Source: Ruminococcus sp.
GTDB lineage: Bacteria; Bacillota; Clostridia; Oscillospirales; Ruminococcaceae
DNA: 40,041 nt
Direction: 5' to 3'
NCBI GenBank assembly: GCA_017620025.1
Contig: JAFZRF010000013.1
Span: 1 to 40,041, forward strand
The notes under the pieces are model-generated. The model saw only the letters and a list, made by a program, of their open reading frames with translations. It was not told where the DNA came from and did no database searches. A program made the position numbers and the translations under genes. Positions 16,736 through 24,885 of the stretch are shown in pieces; within the stretch, counting starts at the first letter, position 1, and each line of letters opens with the position of its first letter.

Positions 16736-17152
16736 CTAAACAGTAAAGCTTTCCGTTTTCAGATCGCAGTAGTATCTTCCGCTTTCTGCAGTGAATCTGA
16801 GAACGCAGTAATCCGGATCAGTAACGCCGCCCTTGTAGAACAGTGTATCGCCCTTGCGCCAGATCATGTCCTTTGTCTTCTGGTCGGTCAGCACTTCCAT
16901 CTTTCCTTTCAGCATGACTCCCGTGTACCTTATCAGACCTTTATGACAGAAGTAAATGCAGGCTTTGGGATTTTTCATATACTGTTTCACCCGCATTGAG
17001 GAGGTGTTTGTCGAGAAGTAGAAATGATGAAGACCGTCGGTCTTTCTTGGCTTCAGCATCGCCTTGACATTCGGGAAGCCCTCTTCATCAACGGAACAGA
17101 TAAAGGCAACCTTTTGTTTCCTGATAAATCCTGCTATTGTATTGGTATCCAT
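16736..17152 (-). CDS. Pyridoxamine-5'-phosphate-oxidase-like flavin-binding protein
   Basis: A 138-residue cytoplasmic protein of the PPOX split-barrel superfamily (FICSVDEEGFPNVKAMLKPR; HHFYFSTNTSSMRVKQYMKN; KACIYFCHK). Such proteins bind FMN or F420-like cofactors and often act as small reductases or general stress proteins. It lacks the C-terminal part of true PdxH, so vitamin B6 synthesis is unlikely. The ATG at 17152 follows GGCGG. It is the last gene of the four-gene minus-strand group that begins at 18637, 34 bases after the preceding stop. Confidence 0.83.
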   Translation of the reverse strand: MDTNTIAGFIRKQKVAFICSVDEEGFPNVKAMLKPRKTDGLHHFYFSTNTSSMRVKQYMKNPKACIYFCHKGLIRYTGVMLKGKMEVLTDQKTKDMIWRKGDTLFYKGGVTDPDYCVLRFTAESGRYYCDLKTESFTV

Positions 17153-17186
17153 AATTATCACCGCCGTATGTTAAGATTGGTTTCTG

Positions 17187-17600
17187 TCAGTATCTGTGCT
17201 GCAGCCCGTCTCTGACATCGCAGTTTGTGAAATCTGCATTGGCTGCAAAGAAGACGCAAAGGAGACTTACCCCGAACAGTATCTTCTGCCATGAAGGCAC
17301 CGCAGTCATGCGTGACACCTGAACGACTGTAAAAACGGTCTCAATGACTGCCGGAATGAAGAGCTTTGCGATATTGACGAGGGTTGCAAATGTGTATGGT
17401 ATCATAGTGATGCAGTTTATGACAGACAGTATGATAAATGCGGTCATGAAGCCCTGAGAGAAGCATATGACTGCCGCCGCAGGAACAGCGGTCAGCAGAT
17501 AGCCCGGCCACGGTATCACCTTGAATAAAAGCCGGCAGGCAAGCGTCAGCAGTCCGCATACAACGATATACAGAATCAGACATTGGAGTGTTGAAAACAT
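17187..17600 (-). CDS. Hypothetical integral membrane protein
   Basis: A 137-residue hydrophobic protein with about four or five membrane segments (LQCLILYIVVCGLLTLACRL; YLLTAVPAAAVICF; FIILSVINCITMIPYTF; ILFGVSLLCVFFAA). No family recognised. The ATG follows AAAGGAAG. It lies 51 bases after another small membrane protein and 34 before the PPOX gene, so it is most likely cotranscribed and may form a complex with its membrane neighbour. Confidence 0.72.
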   Translation of the reverse strand: MFSTLQCLILYIVVCGLLTLACRLLFKVIPWPGYLLTAVPAAAVICFSQGFMTAFIILSVINCITMIPYTFATLVNIAKLFIPAVIETVFTVVQVSRMTAVPSWQKILFGVSLLCVFFAANADFTNCDVRDGLQHRY

Positions 17601-17651
17601 GATATATCTTCCTTTCTCAGGTCAGGGCATTTAACCGAACGGATACACGTT

Positions 17652-18116
17652 TCACGGGCCGCCCATTCCCTTTGCAAATGCGGTCAGATAGCCGATGATA
17701 TAGGCGGTGCTTACCATGCCGCACAGGCAGCATGATATAATGACGATCCTGCGGAGATCTCCGGCAAAGGAGATGCAGCAGAGGATCACCGTCAGGATGC
17801 AGAGTACACCGGCGCATATCCCGACAGCTTTTGCCGGAAGAAAATCATGAGTCCTGCAGTCTGCCAGGAAGAGCAGTACAGCTGCGGCAAATGCAATACA
17901 GCAGAGTACTGAAATGATGATCGCAGGTATCATGTGCCCTTTCTGATAAAAGCGTATCCCCGATACGGCTATCAGATCGGGGACAGCTGCATAGGCAGCG
18001 GCTGTCAGGCAGAACGGTGCTTTGAATTCCGGAATATCGATAACGGTATAGGCGATGACTGCAAGCAGCAGTGAAAGCAGATACAGCAGCCATGTATGTG
18101 AGGTCAGATAAGTCAT
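17652..18116 (-). CDS. Hypothetical integral membrane protein
   Basis: A 154-residue protein with about five membrane segments (WLLYLLSLLLAVIAYTVIDI; MIPAIIISVLCCIAFAAAVLLF; AVGICAGVLCILTVILCCIS; IVIISCCLCGMVSTAYIIGY). It is rich in Cys within the membrane segments. The ATG at 18116 follows AGGAGG, and the stop of the upstream kinase-like gene lies just before this ribosome-binding site, implying coupled translation. Family unknown. Confidence 0.72.
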   Translation of the reverse strand: MTYLTSHTWLLYLLSLLLAVIAYTVIDIPEFKAPFCLTAAAYAAVPDLIAVSGIRFYQKGHMIPAIIISVLCCIAFAAAVLLFLADCRTHDFLPAKAVGICAGVLCILTVILCCISFAGDLRRIVIISCCLCGMVSTAYIIGYLTAFAKGMGGP

Positions 18117-18127
18117 ATTTCCTCCTG

Positions 18128-18637
18128 TCACAGGTCAGGTAATCTGTAGTCTTCATCGATAAGATGATAATCAAGGCCGTATCGTATGCAGCTGCTGAGA
18201 TAATATCTGTTTTCCCGTATTACGGAATCAATGCTGAGATCCTCATCATAAAGACGCTTTTCGATCACGTTCTCATATCCTGTTATATCATCGAAGTGTT
18301 CACGGATGTACCTCTCGCTCATGGCAAGACAGATGTATCTTATCTGCGAAAGATACTCCTCCTCAAGGCTCTCCTTCCAGTCAAACGGTATATAGCAGCC
18401 CTCTGCTATAAGGTTCTGTTTGTTTTCTATTGCGGTTTTTATCATCTCTCTGAGTATGCTCCAGAGGTAATCTGTCAGCGCTTCATCATCGTATGGAGTG
18501 AGCTCTGTCTGTCCGCTTCGTATCAGCCCCATTTTCAGGTGGTCTATGGACAGATAAGGATAGTGGTATTTTTCAAGCAGCTTCTGTGCAAGAAGCGTTT
18601 TGCCGGTGTGGGAGGCACCGGTTATGAGTATTATCAC
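18128..18637 (-). CDS. P-loop kinase-like protein
   Basis: A 169-residue cytoplasmic P-loop NTPase of the small-kinase type. Walker A is GASHTGKT (7-14), followed by the adenylate-kinase-like LLAQKLLEKYHYPYLSIDHL and a LIAEGCYIP strand. A basic lid region is seen in SERYIREHFDD and NVIEKRLYDE. It resembles uncharacterised kinases near 2-phosphoglycerate kinase, shikimate kinase or zeta-toxin-like families; the substrate is unknown. It is the first gene of the operon with two membrane proteins and a PPOX protein and has its own strong promoter at 18700-18728. Confidence 0.78.
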   Translation of the reverse strand: MIILITGASHTGKTLLAQKLLEKYHYPYLSIDHLKMGLIRSGQTELTPYDDEALTDYLWSILREMIKTAIENKQNLIAEGCYIPFDWKESLEEEYLSQIRYICLAMSERYIREHFDDITGYENVIEKRLYDEDLSIDSVIRENRYYLSSCIRYGLDYHLIDEDYRLPDL

Positions 18638-18699
18638 GGTATTTGCTCCTTTTCATGGAGTATCTGTATCGGAGCTGATGCTCCCCGATATATACCAGA

Positions 18700-18728
18700 A
18701 TTATAGCACGTAAGGAAGGAAAAGTCAA
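18700..18728 (-). promoter_or_regulatory. Sigma-A promoter of the kinase/membrane operon
   Basis: TTGACT (18723-18728), 17-base spacer, TATAAT (18700-18705) with TGC before the -10 box, minus strand; same sequence style as at 7583 and 34489. Confidence 0.8.
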
Positions 18729-18747
18729 TCTGTTGCCGGAAAGAAGA

Positions 18748-18775
18748 ACGGCTCAGAGATGATGCTCTGAGCCGT
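18748..18775 (-). terminator. Terminator of the sigma/anti-sigma unit
   Basis: ACGGCTCAGAG (18748-18758) pairs perfectly with CTCTGAGCCGT (18765-18775) around a 6-base loop. On the minus strand TCTTCTTTCC follows. It sits 7 bases past the anti-sigma stop and 20 bases before the next operon's promoter. Confidence 0.82.
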
Positions 18776-18782
18776 TTTCATA

Positions 18783-19754
18783 TCACTGTGCAATTCCGTT
18801 GTTTATTACAGGAGGTACAATATAGTCGGCTGATCCGGAATTCGGGAACATGATCCCGTAACCGTAGTCGTCTCTTCCGGAGATGTTTTTCAGCTGGCTG
18901 TAGGTAACGTGAAGTGTTATCCAGTTCTCACCGCTGGAGTCGGTGTTTACTCCTGCAGCGATACATCCGCAGGAGTAAAGTCTTTCCGCTTCCGCACGCA
19001 GCTCGCTGTAGCCATTTACATAACGGCTGCCGTTATCTGCCCATATCTCCAGCATGACGAGGTAGTCCGCGCTGTCGCCGTATTCTTCCATAGCGTACTG
19101 TACCGACGGCATCAGGCAGACCTCACCATTGTACGGAGCACGCATATCGCCTGCAACGCCATAGGGATAGGAGCTTATCAGCGTGCGGAACTCCGAAGGT
19201 GTATCGCCGGGTCTGAGCATGACATCATTTCCGCCGCCGCCGGGGGCTGCTGCCTGAGTTTCCGCAGATGCCGTATTGCTTGCTGCCGTTGCAGCAGTCT
19301 GCGCCGGCTGTACTGTTACAGGTACTGTTGCTGCTGCCTCTGTCTGAGGTGCGGTCTGTGCAGCTGCACCGGAAGTCTCCTGCTGCTCTGCGGCTTCAGT
19401 GACGGCTTCGGTCTTTTCCTCTGCGGGAGAAGAGGTCTCCTGCGCCGTCGCTTCTGTCACGGTCTGAGCGGATGCGGTTACAGCTTTCGTTGCTGCGGCA
19501 GGGGAGGAGGTCTCCTCAGCGGCGGTCACAGTCTCCGTAACGATGTCTCCGCCGGGAGTGTTGTTCATCAGCTGTCCGGGCTCGGGGGAGAGCGCTCCGC
19601 CCTTCCATAATACAACACCTGCGACAGCTGCCGCACAGAGCGGAACGGCTGCGGCAGTGAGCCTTATCACGGCCTTTTTATGTTTCTTCCTTTCGTTCTC
19701 GTATTCTTCAATGCGTGCAAGAACATCTCTTGCCATTTCCTCATAGGTTTTCAT
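18783..19754 (-). CDS. Probable membrane anti-sigma factor with Ala/Thr-rich stalk
   Basis: A 323-residue single-pass membrane protein. A short charged cytoplasmic region (1-30, MKTYEEMARDVLARIEEYEN) precedes a membrane segment (30-52), a long Ala/Thr/Glu/Gln-rich stalk (about 60-190) and a globular extracellular domain (195-323, PSEFRTLISSYPYGVAGDMR; YVNGYSELRAEAERLYSCG). The gene overlaps the ECF sigma gene by 14 bases, its ATG following GGAGGG. Gene order and topology match anti-sigma factors that hold an ECF sigma factor at the membrane, although the cytoplasmic part lacks a readable ZAS zinc motif. The outer domain is a plausible sensor; polysaccharide sensing, as by RsgI proteins of cellulolytic Clostridia, is speculation. 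Confidence 0.7.
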   Translation of the reverse strand: MKTYEEMARDVLARIEEYENERKKHKKAVIRLTAAAVPLCAAAVAGVVLWKGGALSPEPGQLMNNTPGGDIVTETVTAAEETSSPAAATKAVTASAQTVTEATAQETSSPAEEKTEAVTEAAEQQETSGAAAQTAPQTEAAATVPVTVQPAQTAATAASNTASAETQAAAPGGGGNDVMLRPGDTPSEFRTLISSYPYGVAGDMRAPYNGEVCLMPSVQYAMEEYGDSADYLVMLEIWADNGSRYVNGYSELRAEAERLYSCGCIAAGVNTDSSGENWITLHVTYSQLKNISGRDDYGYGIMFPNSGSADYIVPPVINNGIAQ

Positions 19755-20301
19755 ATTCAAAGCCCTCCGTTTCAAGCTGTGATCTGAGTGACTTCTTTGC
19801 ACGGTAGAGAAGGGATTCCACGCTGCGGACGCTCCTGCCCATGACCTGAGCGGCGTCCTTGTTGCTCATATCCTCGAAGTAGGTGAGCCACAGCACCTGC
19901 TGATAGTCTGCCGGCAGTTTCCGCATCGCCTTGTGGAGGATTATCTTCTGCTCCTTTTTCAGGTAGAGCGTCTCGGCTGAATCCTCCTCGCTGACGAGCT
20001 CTGCCTGTTCCCCGAGAGGCAGCTCGGGATGCCGCCTGTGCTTCCTGAGGTAATCGACAGCGATATTCCTTCCGATAGTATAGAGCCATGTCCGGAACGA
20101 GCCCTTGCCCTTGTCGGCAGGCTTCTTCGTACCAAGCAGCACGAAGGTATCTTCTGCGAGCTCCTCGGCAGTGCGGATATTCCCGACTATGCTTGTAAGG
20201 TAGAGGATAAGTCCGTCCTTGTAGTCTCTTATTATCTCAACTATACCGTTTTCATCACCGTTGTCACGGTAACGGCGGTAGCTACTTGCACCGTTATCCA
20301 T
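19741..20301 (-). CDS. ECF-type RNA polymerase sigma factor
   Basis: A 186-residue sigma-70-family factor of the extracytoplasmic-function class. Region 2 spans about residues 18-90 (EELAEDTFVLLGTKKPADKG; FRTWLYTIGRNIAVDYLRKH) and region 4 about 120-178 (KLPADYQQVLWLTYFEDMSN; VRSVESLLYRAKKSLRSQL). The start at 20301 follows GAAAGGAG; the in-frame ATG at 20340 is less likely. It is translationally coupled to the downstream membrane protein, its probable anti-sigma factor. No promoter of sigma-A type is clear in the 74 bases before it, so it may be autoregulated or read through from the HD gene. Confidence 0.9.
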   Translation of the reverse strand: MDNGASSYRRYRDNGDENGIVEIIRDYKDGLILYLTSIVGNIRTAEELAEDTFVLLGTKKPADKGKGSFRTWLYTIGRNIAVDYLRKHRRHPELPLGEQAELVSEEDSAETLYLKKEQKIILHKAMRKLPADYQQVLWLTYFEDMSNKDAAQVMGRSVRSVESLLYRAKKSLRSQLETEGFEYENL

Positions 20302-20375
20302 TGACAGACTCCTTTCCGAAAGCCTTCTTTCCGCTTTCACTTATTACACGAATGAAACGGTGCAGACTACTCACA

Positions 20376-20942
20376 TTATTTCTGAGGATCACGCAGCTTT
20401 TTCTCGGTGTCGCTGAGTATCTCCTTCCGCAGCTCAGTCAGCCAGCCGGAGAAGGCGACTGTATCGAAGGCGTAGGTCAGGTTGAGCTTGTACTCGTTGT
20501 CCGACCACGTATCAAGAGGGGATTCGTTATGCTGTATCAGTGCCTCGAGCTTGTCGAGCGCCTTGAAGAGCTTTGCTTCGGCAGTATCCTGAGCCTCCAT
20601 CTCACGAAACAGTCCGCTCAGTTCACGTGAGATTTCGGGCGGGAGAGAGGAGAGCCAGCCGTGCAGCAGCTCGTCCTCAGTGCATCTGTCGCCGTCGGTC
20701 TTGACGAAGGTCGGTATATCGCCGGTAAAGCATTCGCCGAGGTCGTGTACGATGCACATGGCAACAACACGGTCGATATCAGCTTCCGGGAATTCATTTC
20801 TGAGCAGCAGCGCCATGAGCGATATCCGCCAGCTGTGCTCGGCAACGCTCTCCGGACGGCGCTGAGAGGTGGTGCAGTGCCGGAGAGTGTCCTTCAGTCT
20901 CTCCGCAACGTGCAGTATATCGAGAAATTCTCTTGCATCCAT
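20376..20942 (-). CDS. HD-domain phosphohydrolase, YfbR-like 5'-nucleotidase
   Basis: A 188-residue HD-superfamily metal-dependent hydrolase. The metal ligands are H36 (SVAEHSW), H66-D67 (CIVHDLGECFTGDIPT) and D130 (LFKALDKLEALIQ). Spacing and the EHSWR and HDLGE motifs match the YfbR/HDDC2 group, which removes phosphate from deoxynucleoside monophosphates. Full length. Its promoter is at 20974-21002 and AAAGGAG precedes the ATG. It lies between guaA and the sigma factor, all on the minus strand; the guaA terminator separates it from guaA. Confidence 0.88.
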   Translation of the reverse strand: MDAREFLDILHVAERLKDTLRHCTTSQRRPESVAEHSWRISLMALLLRNEFPEADIDRVVAMCIVHDLGECFTGDIPTFVKTDGDRCTEDELLHGWLSSLPPEISRELSGLFREMEAQDTAEAKLFKALDKLEALIQHNESPLDTWSDNEYKLNLTYAFDTVAFSGWLTELRKEILSDTEKKLRDPQK

Positions 20943-20973
20943 AACTAAGGGCTCCTTTATAATGATATGTATG

Positions 20974-21002
20974 AGTATACACTATGGGCGTGGGAAAGTC
21001 AA
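20974..21002 (-). promoter_or_regulatory. Promoter of the HD nucleotidase gene
   Basis: TTGACT (20997-21002), 17-base spacer, TATACT (20974-20979), minus strand. Confidence 0.75.
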
Positions 21003-21034
21003 TGCTGTATTCTGTTATCAGATAAAAAAGCAAG

Positions 21035-21069
21035 CCCCGAAGACCCGCTGTAAAGCGCAGTCTTCGGGG
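21035..21069 (-). terminator. guaA terminator
   Basis: CCCCGAAGAC (21035-21044) pairs with GTCTTCGGGG (21060-21069). On the minus strand the stem is followed by CTTGCTTTTTT. It lies 10 bases past the guaA stop. Confidence 0.82.
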
Positions 21070-21078
21070 TTGTTTGTA

Positions 21079-22635
21079 TTATTCCCACTCCACAGTTCCC
21101 GGAGGCTTTGAGGTGATATCGTAAACAACTCTGTTTACGTGCTCTACCTCGTTGCAGAGCCTGTTGGAAACTCTTGCGAGCACGTCGTAGGGGATACGTG
21201 CCCAGTCTGCTGTCATGAAGTCGTCGGTAGTTACCGCACGGATAGCGATAAGGTGGTCGTATGTACGGTGGTCACCCATAACGCCTACGGTATGTACATC
21301 GGGGAGCACTGCAAAGAACTGCTTGAGCTCGCTCTCGATGCCGCTCTTCTTTATCTCGTCACGGAACACAGCATCTGCGTTCTGGAGTATCTCGATCTTC
21401 TCCTCGGTGATCTCGCCGATGATACGCACGCCGAGTCCCGGACCCGGGAACGGCTGTCTCCATACGAGCTCATGGGGGATGCCGAGCTTCTCGCCGACTG
21501 CTCTTACCTCGTCCTTGAAGAGATCTGCAAGCGGCTCGATAGTTCCGGCGAACTTGATATCCTCCGGCATCTTTACCATGTTGTGGTGTGTCTTGATAAC
21601 GGCGGTTGAGCCGTGGCCGGCCTTGTTGCCCTTTCCGGACTCTATGCGGTCGGGGTAGATGGTACCCTGTGCAAAGAAGCCGTCAGTGCCCTGCTCACGG
21701 ATCTTGTCCCAGAACACGTTATAGAACTCTGTGCCGATTATCTTACGCTTCTTCTCGGGGTCGGATACGCCCTTGAGAGCAGCGAGGAACTTGTCCTTGC
21801 AGTTTACACGGACGAAGTTCATATCGAACAGCTTTGTGAATGTCTCCTCAACGAAGTCTCCCTCGTCCTTGCGCATAAGGCCCTGATCCACGAATACGCA
21901 GGTCAGCTGCTTTCCTACTGCACGGCTGAGAAGTCCTGCGGCAACGGAGGAATCAACTCCGCCGGAAAGGCCGAGTATTACCTTCTTGTCGCCGATCTGC
22001 TCACGGAGCTTTGCAACGGTGGACTCGATGAAGTCATCCATTACCCAGTCGCCTGTGAAGCCGCATACCTTGTAGAGGAAGTTATGGAGTATCTGCTTGC
22101 CGTACTGGCTATGAGTCACCTCAGGGTGGAACTGTACTGCATAGAGCTTTCTCTCCGGATTCTCAAAAGCGGCGCAGGGGCAGTCCTCGGAGGTGGCCTT
22201 TACTGTAAAGCCCTCCGGGAGTTTGCTTACGAAGTCGGTATGGCTCATCCATACAACGCTCTTCTCCGGAACGTCATCAAAGAGCAGACCGCCTGTCTGT
22301 GTGACGTCTATCTTGCCGTATTCGCTCTTCTCGCAGCTCTCAACGGTGCCGCCGAGAGTATAGGCCATGAGCTGGCAGCCGTAGCAGATACCGAGTATCG
22401 GGATACCGAGCTCGAATATCTCCGGTGAGATATGGGGAGAGGTCTCGTCATAGACGCTGTTGGGGCCTCCGGTGAAAATGATGCCGTCGGGAGCCATTGC
22501 CTTCAGCTCCTCGATAGGAGTCATGTAGCTCCTGATCTCGCAGTATACACCGCACTCACGCACACGTCTTGCGATGAGCTGATTGTACTGGCCTCCGAAA
22601 TCGAGAACTATGCAAAGCTGATTCTTTTTTGCCAT
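21079..22635 (-). CDS. guaA: GMP synthase (glutamine-hydrolysing)
   Basis: Converts XMP to GMP with ATP and glutamine in purine synthesis. The 518 residues are full length. The N-terminal class I glutamine amidotransferase domain shows the nucleophile C84 ([11 protein letters not shown]) and the His/Glu pair in QFHPEVTHS. The ATP-pyrophosphatase domain starts near residue 215 with the PP-loop [11 protein letters not shown]. The C-terminal dimerisation domain ends with the conserved [10 protein letters not shown]. The ATG follows CAGGAGGG. It has its own terminator; upstream lies the terminator of the GNAT gene. No purine riboswitch fold was seen in the short leader. Confidence 0.97.
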   Translation of the reverse strand: MAKKNQLCIVLDFGGQYNQLIARRVRECGVYCEIRSYMTPIEELKAMAPDGIIFTGGPNSVYDETSPHISPEIFELGIPILGICYGCQLMAYTLGGTVESCEKSEYGKIDVTQTGGLLFDDVPEKSVVWMSHTDFVSKLPEGFTVKATSEDCPCAAFENPERKLYAVQFHPEVTHSQYGKQILHNFLYKVCGFTGDWVMDDFIESTVAKLREQIGDKKVILGLSGGVDSSVAAGLLSRAVGKQLTCVFVDQGLMRKDEGDFVEETFTKLFDMNFVRVNCKDKFLAALKGVSDPEKKRKIIGTEFYNVFWDKIREQGTDGFFAQGTIYPDRIESGKGNKAGHGSTAVIKTHHNMVKMPEDIKFAGTIEPLADLFKDEVRAVGEKLGIPHELVWRQPFPGPGLGVRIIGEITEEKIEILQNADAVFRDEIKKSGIESELKQFFAVLPDVHTVGVMGDHRTYDHLIAIRAVTTDDFMTADWARIPYDVLARVSNRLCNEVEHVNRVVYDITSKPPGTVEWE

Positions 22636-22671
22636 ACTTTCCCTCCTGAGTAATTATCGTTAATATATAAA

Positions 22672-22709
22672 GAGCCGGCAGGCGGTAAGTATCAGCCGCC
22701 CTCAGGCTC
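22672..22709 (-). terminator. Terminator of the GNAT gene upstream of guaA
   Basis: GAGCC/GGCTC outer and GGCGG/CCGCC inner stems, separated by a 4x4 internal loop; on the minus strand TCTTTATATATT follows. It stands between the acetyltransferase gene and guaA. Confidence 0.6.
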
Positions 22710-22721
22710 GTTTACATCGTT

Positions 22722-23183
22722 TCAGTTTTTCTCGTAGAAGACCAGAGTAAGGCTTTCGTTGACCTTCTCTGTTCTTCCTGTCCTGTGATATCCCATTTTC
22801 TCGTAGAGGTAGCAGTTGCCGGGCTCTTCGAGTATAGTCTCCAGCGCCCAGTTATCGCTGCCGTGAAGCTTCTCCGCAGCAAGTATAGCCTGCTGTGCGA
22901 GGCCTCTGCCCTGATACTCAGGGCTTACGAATATCGGAGATATGCGCTTTCTGCTGCCGTCACTCATATCGACTATGCGTACTGCGCCGGCGTCTTCACC
23001 GTCAACTCTGATGAAGTACCAGTAGGTGAACGGCTGAGCGAGTCTATCGTCGATACGGCTGAGGGGCTCTGCGGCAGGATTCGTCTCATAGTCCCGATAG
23101 CGCTCAAGCAGCTCTGCAAAGGCTTCCTTCTGCATATTCCAGAGCTTTTCGCTCTCATTTGCGGATATCCTTACAAGCTCCAT
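22722..23183 (-). CDS. GNAT-family N-acetyltransferase
   Basis: A 153-residue acetyltransferase of the GNAT fold. The acetyl-CoA loop reads PEYQGRGLAQQAILAAEKL, with a preceding strand pattern KRISPIFVS and a late YEKMGYHRTG motif. The acceptor is not predictable. The ATG at 23183 follows AAGGAGG; the longer frame to 23252 would include the promoter. Monocistronic: promoter at 23212-23240, terminator at 22672-22709. Confidence 0.88.
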   Translation of the reverse strand: MELVRISANESEKLWNMQKEAFAELLERYRDYETNPAAEPLSRIDDRLAQPFTYWYFIRVDGEDAGAVRIVDMSDGSRKRISPIFVSPEYQGRGLAQQAILAAEKLHGSDNWALETILEEPGNCYLYEKMGYHRTGRTEKVNESLTLVFYEKN

Positions 23184-23211
23184 ACTGCGCCCTCCTTGAT
23201 GGGATAATATA

Positions 23212-23240
23212 ATTATACCGTTTTTATCCGTGTATTTCAA
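23212..23240 (-). promoter_or_regulatory. Promoter of the GNAT gene
   Basis: TTGAAA (23235-23240), 17-base spacer, TATAAT (23212-23217), minus strand. Confidence 0.75.
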
Positions 23241-23322
23241 GAGGGTTTTCAAAATTTGCGGGAGTTTAGAGAATTTTGTCGATAATGCCCGGTTTCAACA
23301 CCGGTCTGAAAAAGCTTTTGGC

Positions 23323-24183
23323 TTATCGCTCAGTTGTGATGGTTATCTTCGTTCCGTCGCTGACGGCAGTTATTGTGCCGTTGTAGCAGGTGGCGTAGGA
23401 GGGGATATTCATATTCTTCAGCAGCTTCTGCGTGGTGTTGGCAAATTCGGTCGCAGAGGTGCAGGTAACAGCATACTGCGGCATAACGGCCTTCAGGAAG
23501 GGACCGAGGTTAGTGAGCTTGCGGCCGTGATACGGCATCTTCAGCAGGGTACACTGTCCGATATCCATTATCTCCTCGATGCGGTCCTCCATGGCGTCGC
23601 CGGCGAACAGCATGGTATTGCTGCCGTGTACCGCCTTGGTGACGAGTGAGAAGTCGTTGTCGTTATCCGGGCCGTAGGAAAGCTTTTTCGGTGCGTAGAT
23701 GGTATAGTCCACTCCGCCTGCCGAGAAGGTGATATCCGAGGTTACAAGATTAGGCGTGATGCCCTTGGTGTCAAGAGCCTGCCTGTACTTTTCAGATTCC
23801 TCGTTGCTGCCGGTATAGTTCGGGGTATAGATGTTCTTTATATCAAAGTTCTTGATTATCTTGGATGCACCGCCGACATGATCCTTGTCGAAGTGGGTGA
23901 TTATAAGGGCGTCTATCTCGGTGACGCCGCTCTCCTCAAGCTTTGCCTGTATTTTCTTGCCGTCATCCTTCTCACCGCAGTCTATAAGTACAGTCGAGTC
24001 CTGTGACTGCAGTATGATAGCGTCAGCCTTGCCGACGTCGAGAAATGTCATTGTGAAGTCATGGATAGTATCTGCCGGATTGCTGCTGCCGCTGCCGTTC
24101 CCACCCTCCGGTTCCTTGGTGCATGAGGAAGAGCAAACGGCAAGAGCCATTGCTGAGATAAGTGCAGTGATTTTTTTAAGCAT
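23323..24183 (-). CDS. Metallo-beta-lactamase-fold lipoprotein (ComEC C-terminal-like)
   Basis: A 286-residue secreted hydrolase. It has a lipoprotein signal with C21 (AVCSSSC), a Gly/Ser linker, then an MBL domain like the soluble domain of ComEC/Rec2: FLDVGKADAIIL, HxDxDH motif ITHFDKDHVGGA (H97, D99, D101, H102), LLFAGDAMED and MPYHGRK. Free-standing secreted members are common in Firmicutes and may hydrolyse nucleic acid or another phosphodiester; the function here is not established. The ATG at 24183 follows AAGGAG. It lies 28 bases after the RimJ-like acetyltransferase gene and is probably cotranscribed. Confidence 0.87.
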   Translation of the reverse strand: MLKKITALISAMALAVCSSSCTKEPEGGNGSGSSNPADTIHDFTMTFLDVGKADAIILQSQDSTVLIDCGEKDDGKKIQAKLEESGVTEIDALIITHFDKDHVGGASKIIKNFDIKNIYTPNYTGSNEESEKYRQALDTKGITPNLVTSDITFSAGGVDYTIYAPKKLSYGPDNDNDFSLVTKAVHGSNTMLFAGDAMEDRIEEIMDIGQCTLLKMPYHGRKLTNLGPFLKAVMPQYAVTCTSATEFANTTQKLLKNMNIPSYATCYNGTITAVSDGTKITITTER

Positions 24184-24211
24184 CTGATCAGCTCCTTGTG
24201 AACGGTTAATG

Positions 24212-24754
24212 TCAGTTTTTGATAGTAGAGGGGTGAAGGGCTTCAAATTCCTTACCGAGTAAGGCGTATACGTAGTAATCGTCAAAAACTCCCTCTTCGC
24301 CCTTTCTCGGGTACATCTCCCTGTAGAGTGCTTCACGGCGCATACCGAGCCGTTCTGCGAGGTGCACGGACTTTATGTTGCGGGCGCATATCTGCGCGAA
24401 TATCCTTCTGACTCCGAGTTCGGAGAAGGCATACTCAATAAGACCTGTCGTGCTCTCAAAGGCAAAGCCCTGCCCCTGATAGCTCTTATTGAAGGTATAA
24501 CCGAGCTCATAGCTCCCGAAGCCTTTGTTTGAAAAGAACAGCTTGCCGATGACCTTTCCTGCAAGCTCGACCGCATAGAATTCATCGCTCTCTGCGAGTG
24601 AGGCGGCCTCCTTGATGCAGGCCTCCCTTGTGAAGGTATCGTAGGGCTCAAAATAAGTGACGTCCTTATCGGTGAGTATCTCGGCGAGATCCTCCCAGTC
24701 ATCGGCTCTGAAGCGCCTTACCGTCATACGGCGTGTCATGAATGCTGAAGACAT
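24212..24754 (-). CDS. GNAT acetyltransferase, RimJ/RimL type
   Basis: A 180-residue acetyltransferase of the RimJ/RimL/SpeG-like group. It starts with MTVRRFRADDWEDLAEILTD and shows ELGYTFNKSYQGQGFAFEST (acetyl-CoA binding) and SVHLAERLGMRREALYREM near the end, typical of N-terminal amino-acid acetyltransferases and related resistance enzymes. The ATG at 24754 follows GGAGG at 6 bases. Probable operon with the MBL lipoprotein downstream. Confidence 0.9.
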   Translation of the reverse strand: MSSAFMTRRMTVRRFRADDWEDLAEILTDKDVTYFEPYDTFTREACIKEAASLAESDEFYAVELAGKVIGKLFFSNKGFGSYELGYTFNKSYQGQGFAFESTTGLIEYAFSELGVRRIFAQICARNIKSVHLAERLGMRREALYREMYPRKGEEGVFDDYYVYALLGKEFEALHPSTIKN

Positions 24755-24885
24755 AGCTAACCTCCATTTTATCATTTTCTAAATTATACTTCAATAATCT
24801 TGAATGAATCTTAATAAAGTGTGAACAAACTATGAAGATTTTGCACGAGTTGTCTGCATATGATTACAGCAACGGGAGGGATAAT

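Noticed and set aside
21613-22428. 271-codon antisense frame within guaA
   Set aside because: guaA is unmistakable on the other strand; the antisense frame has no start signals and follows from codon bias.
22636-22671. Purine riboswitch before guaA
   Set aside because: The leader is too short and carries none of the conserved loop sequences.
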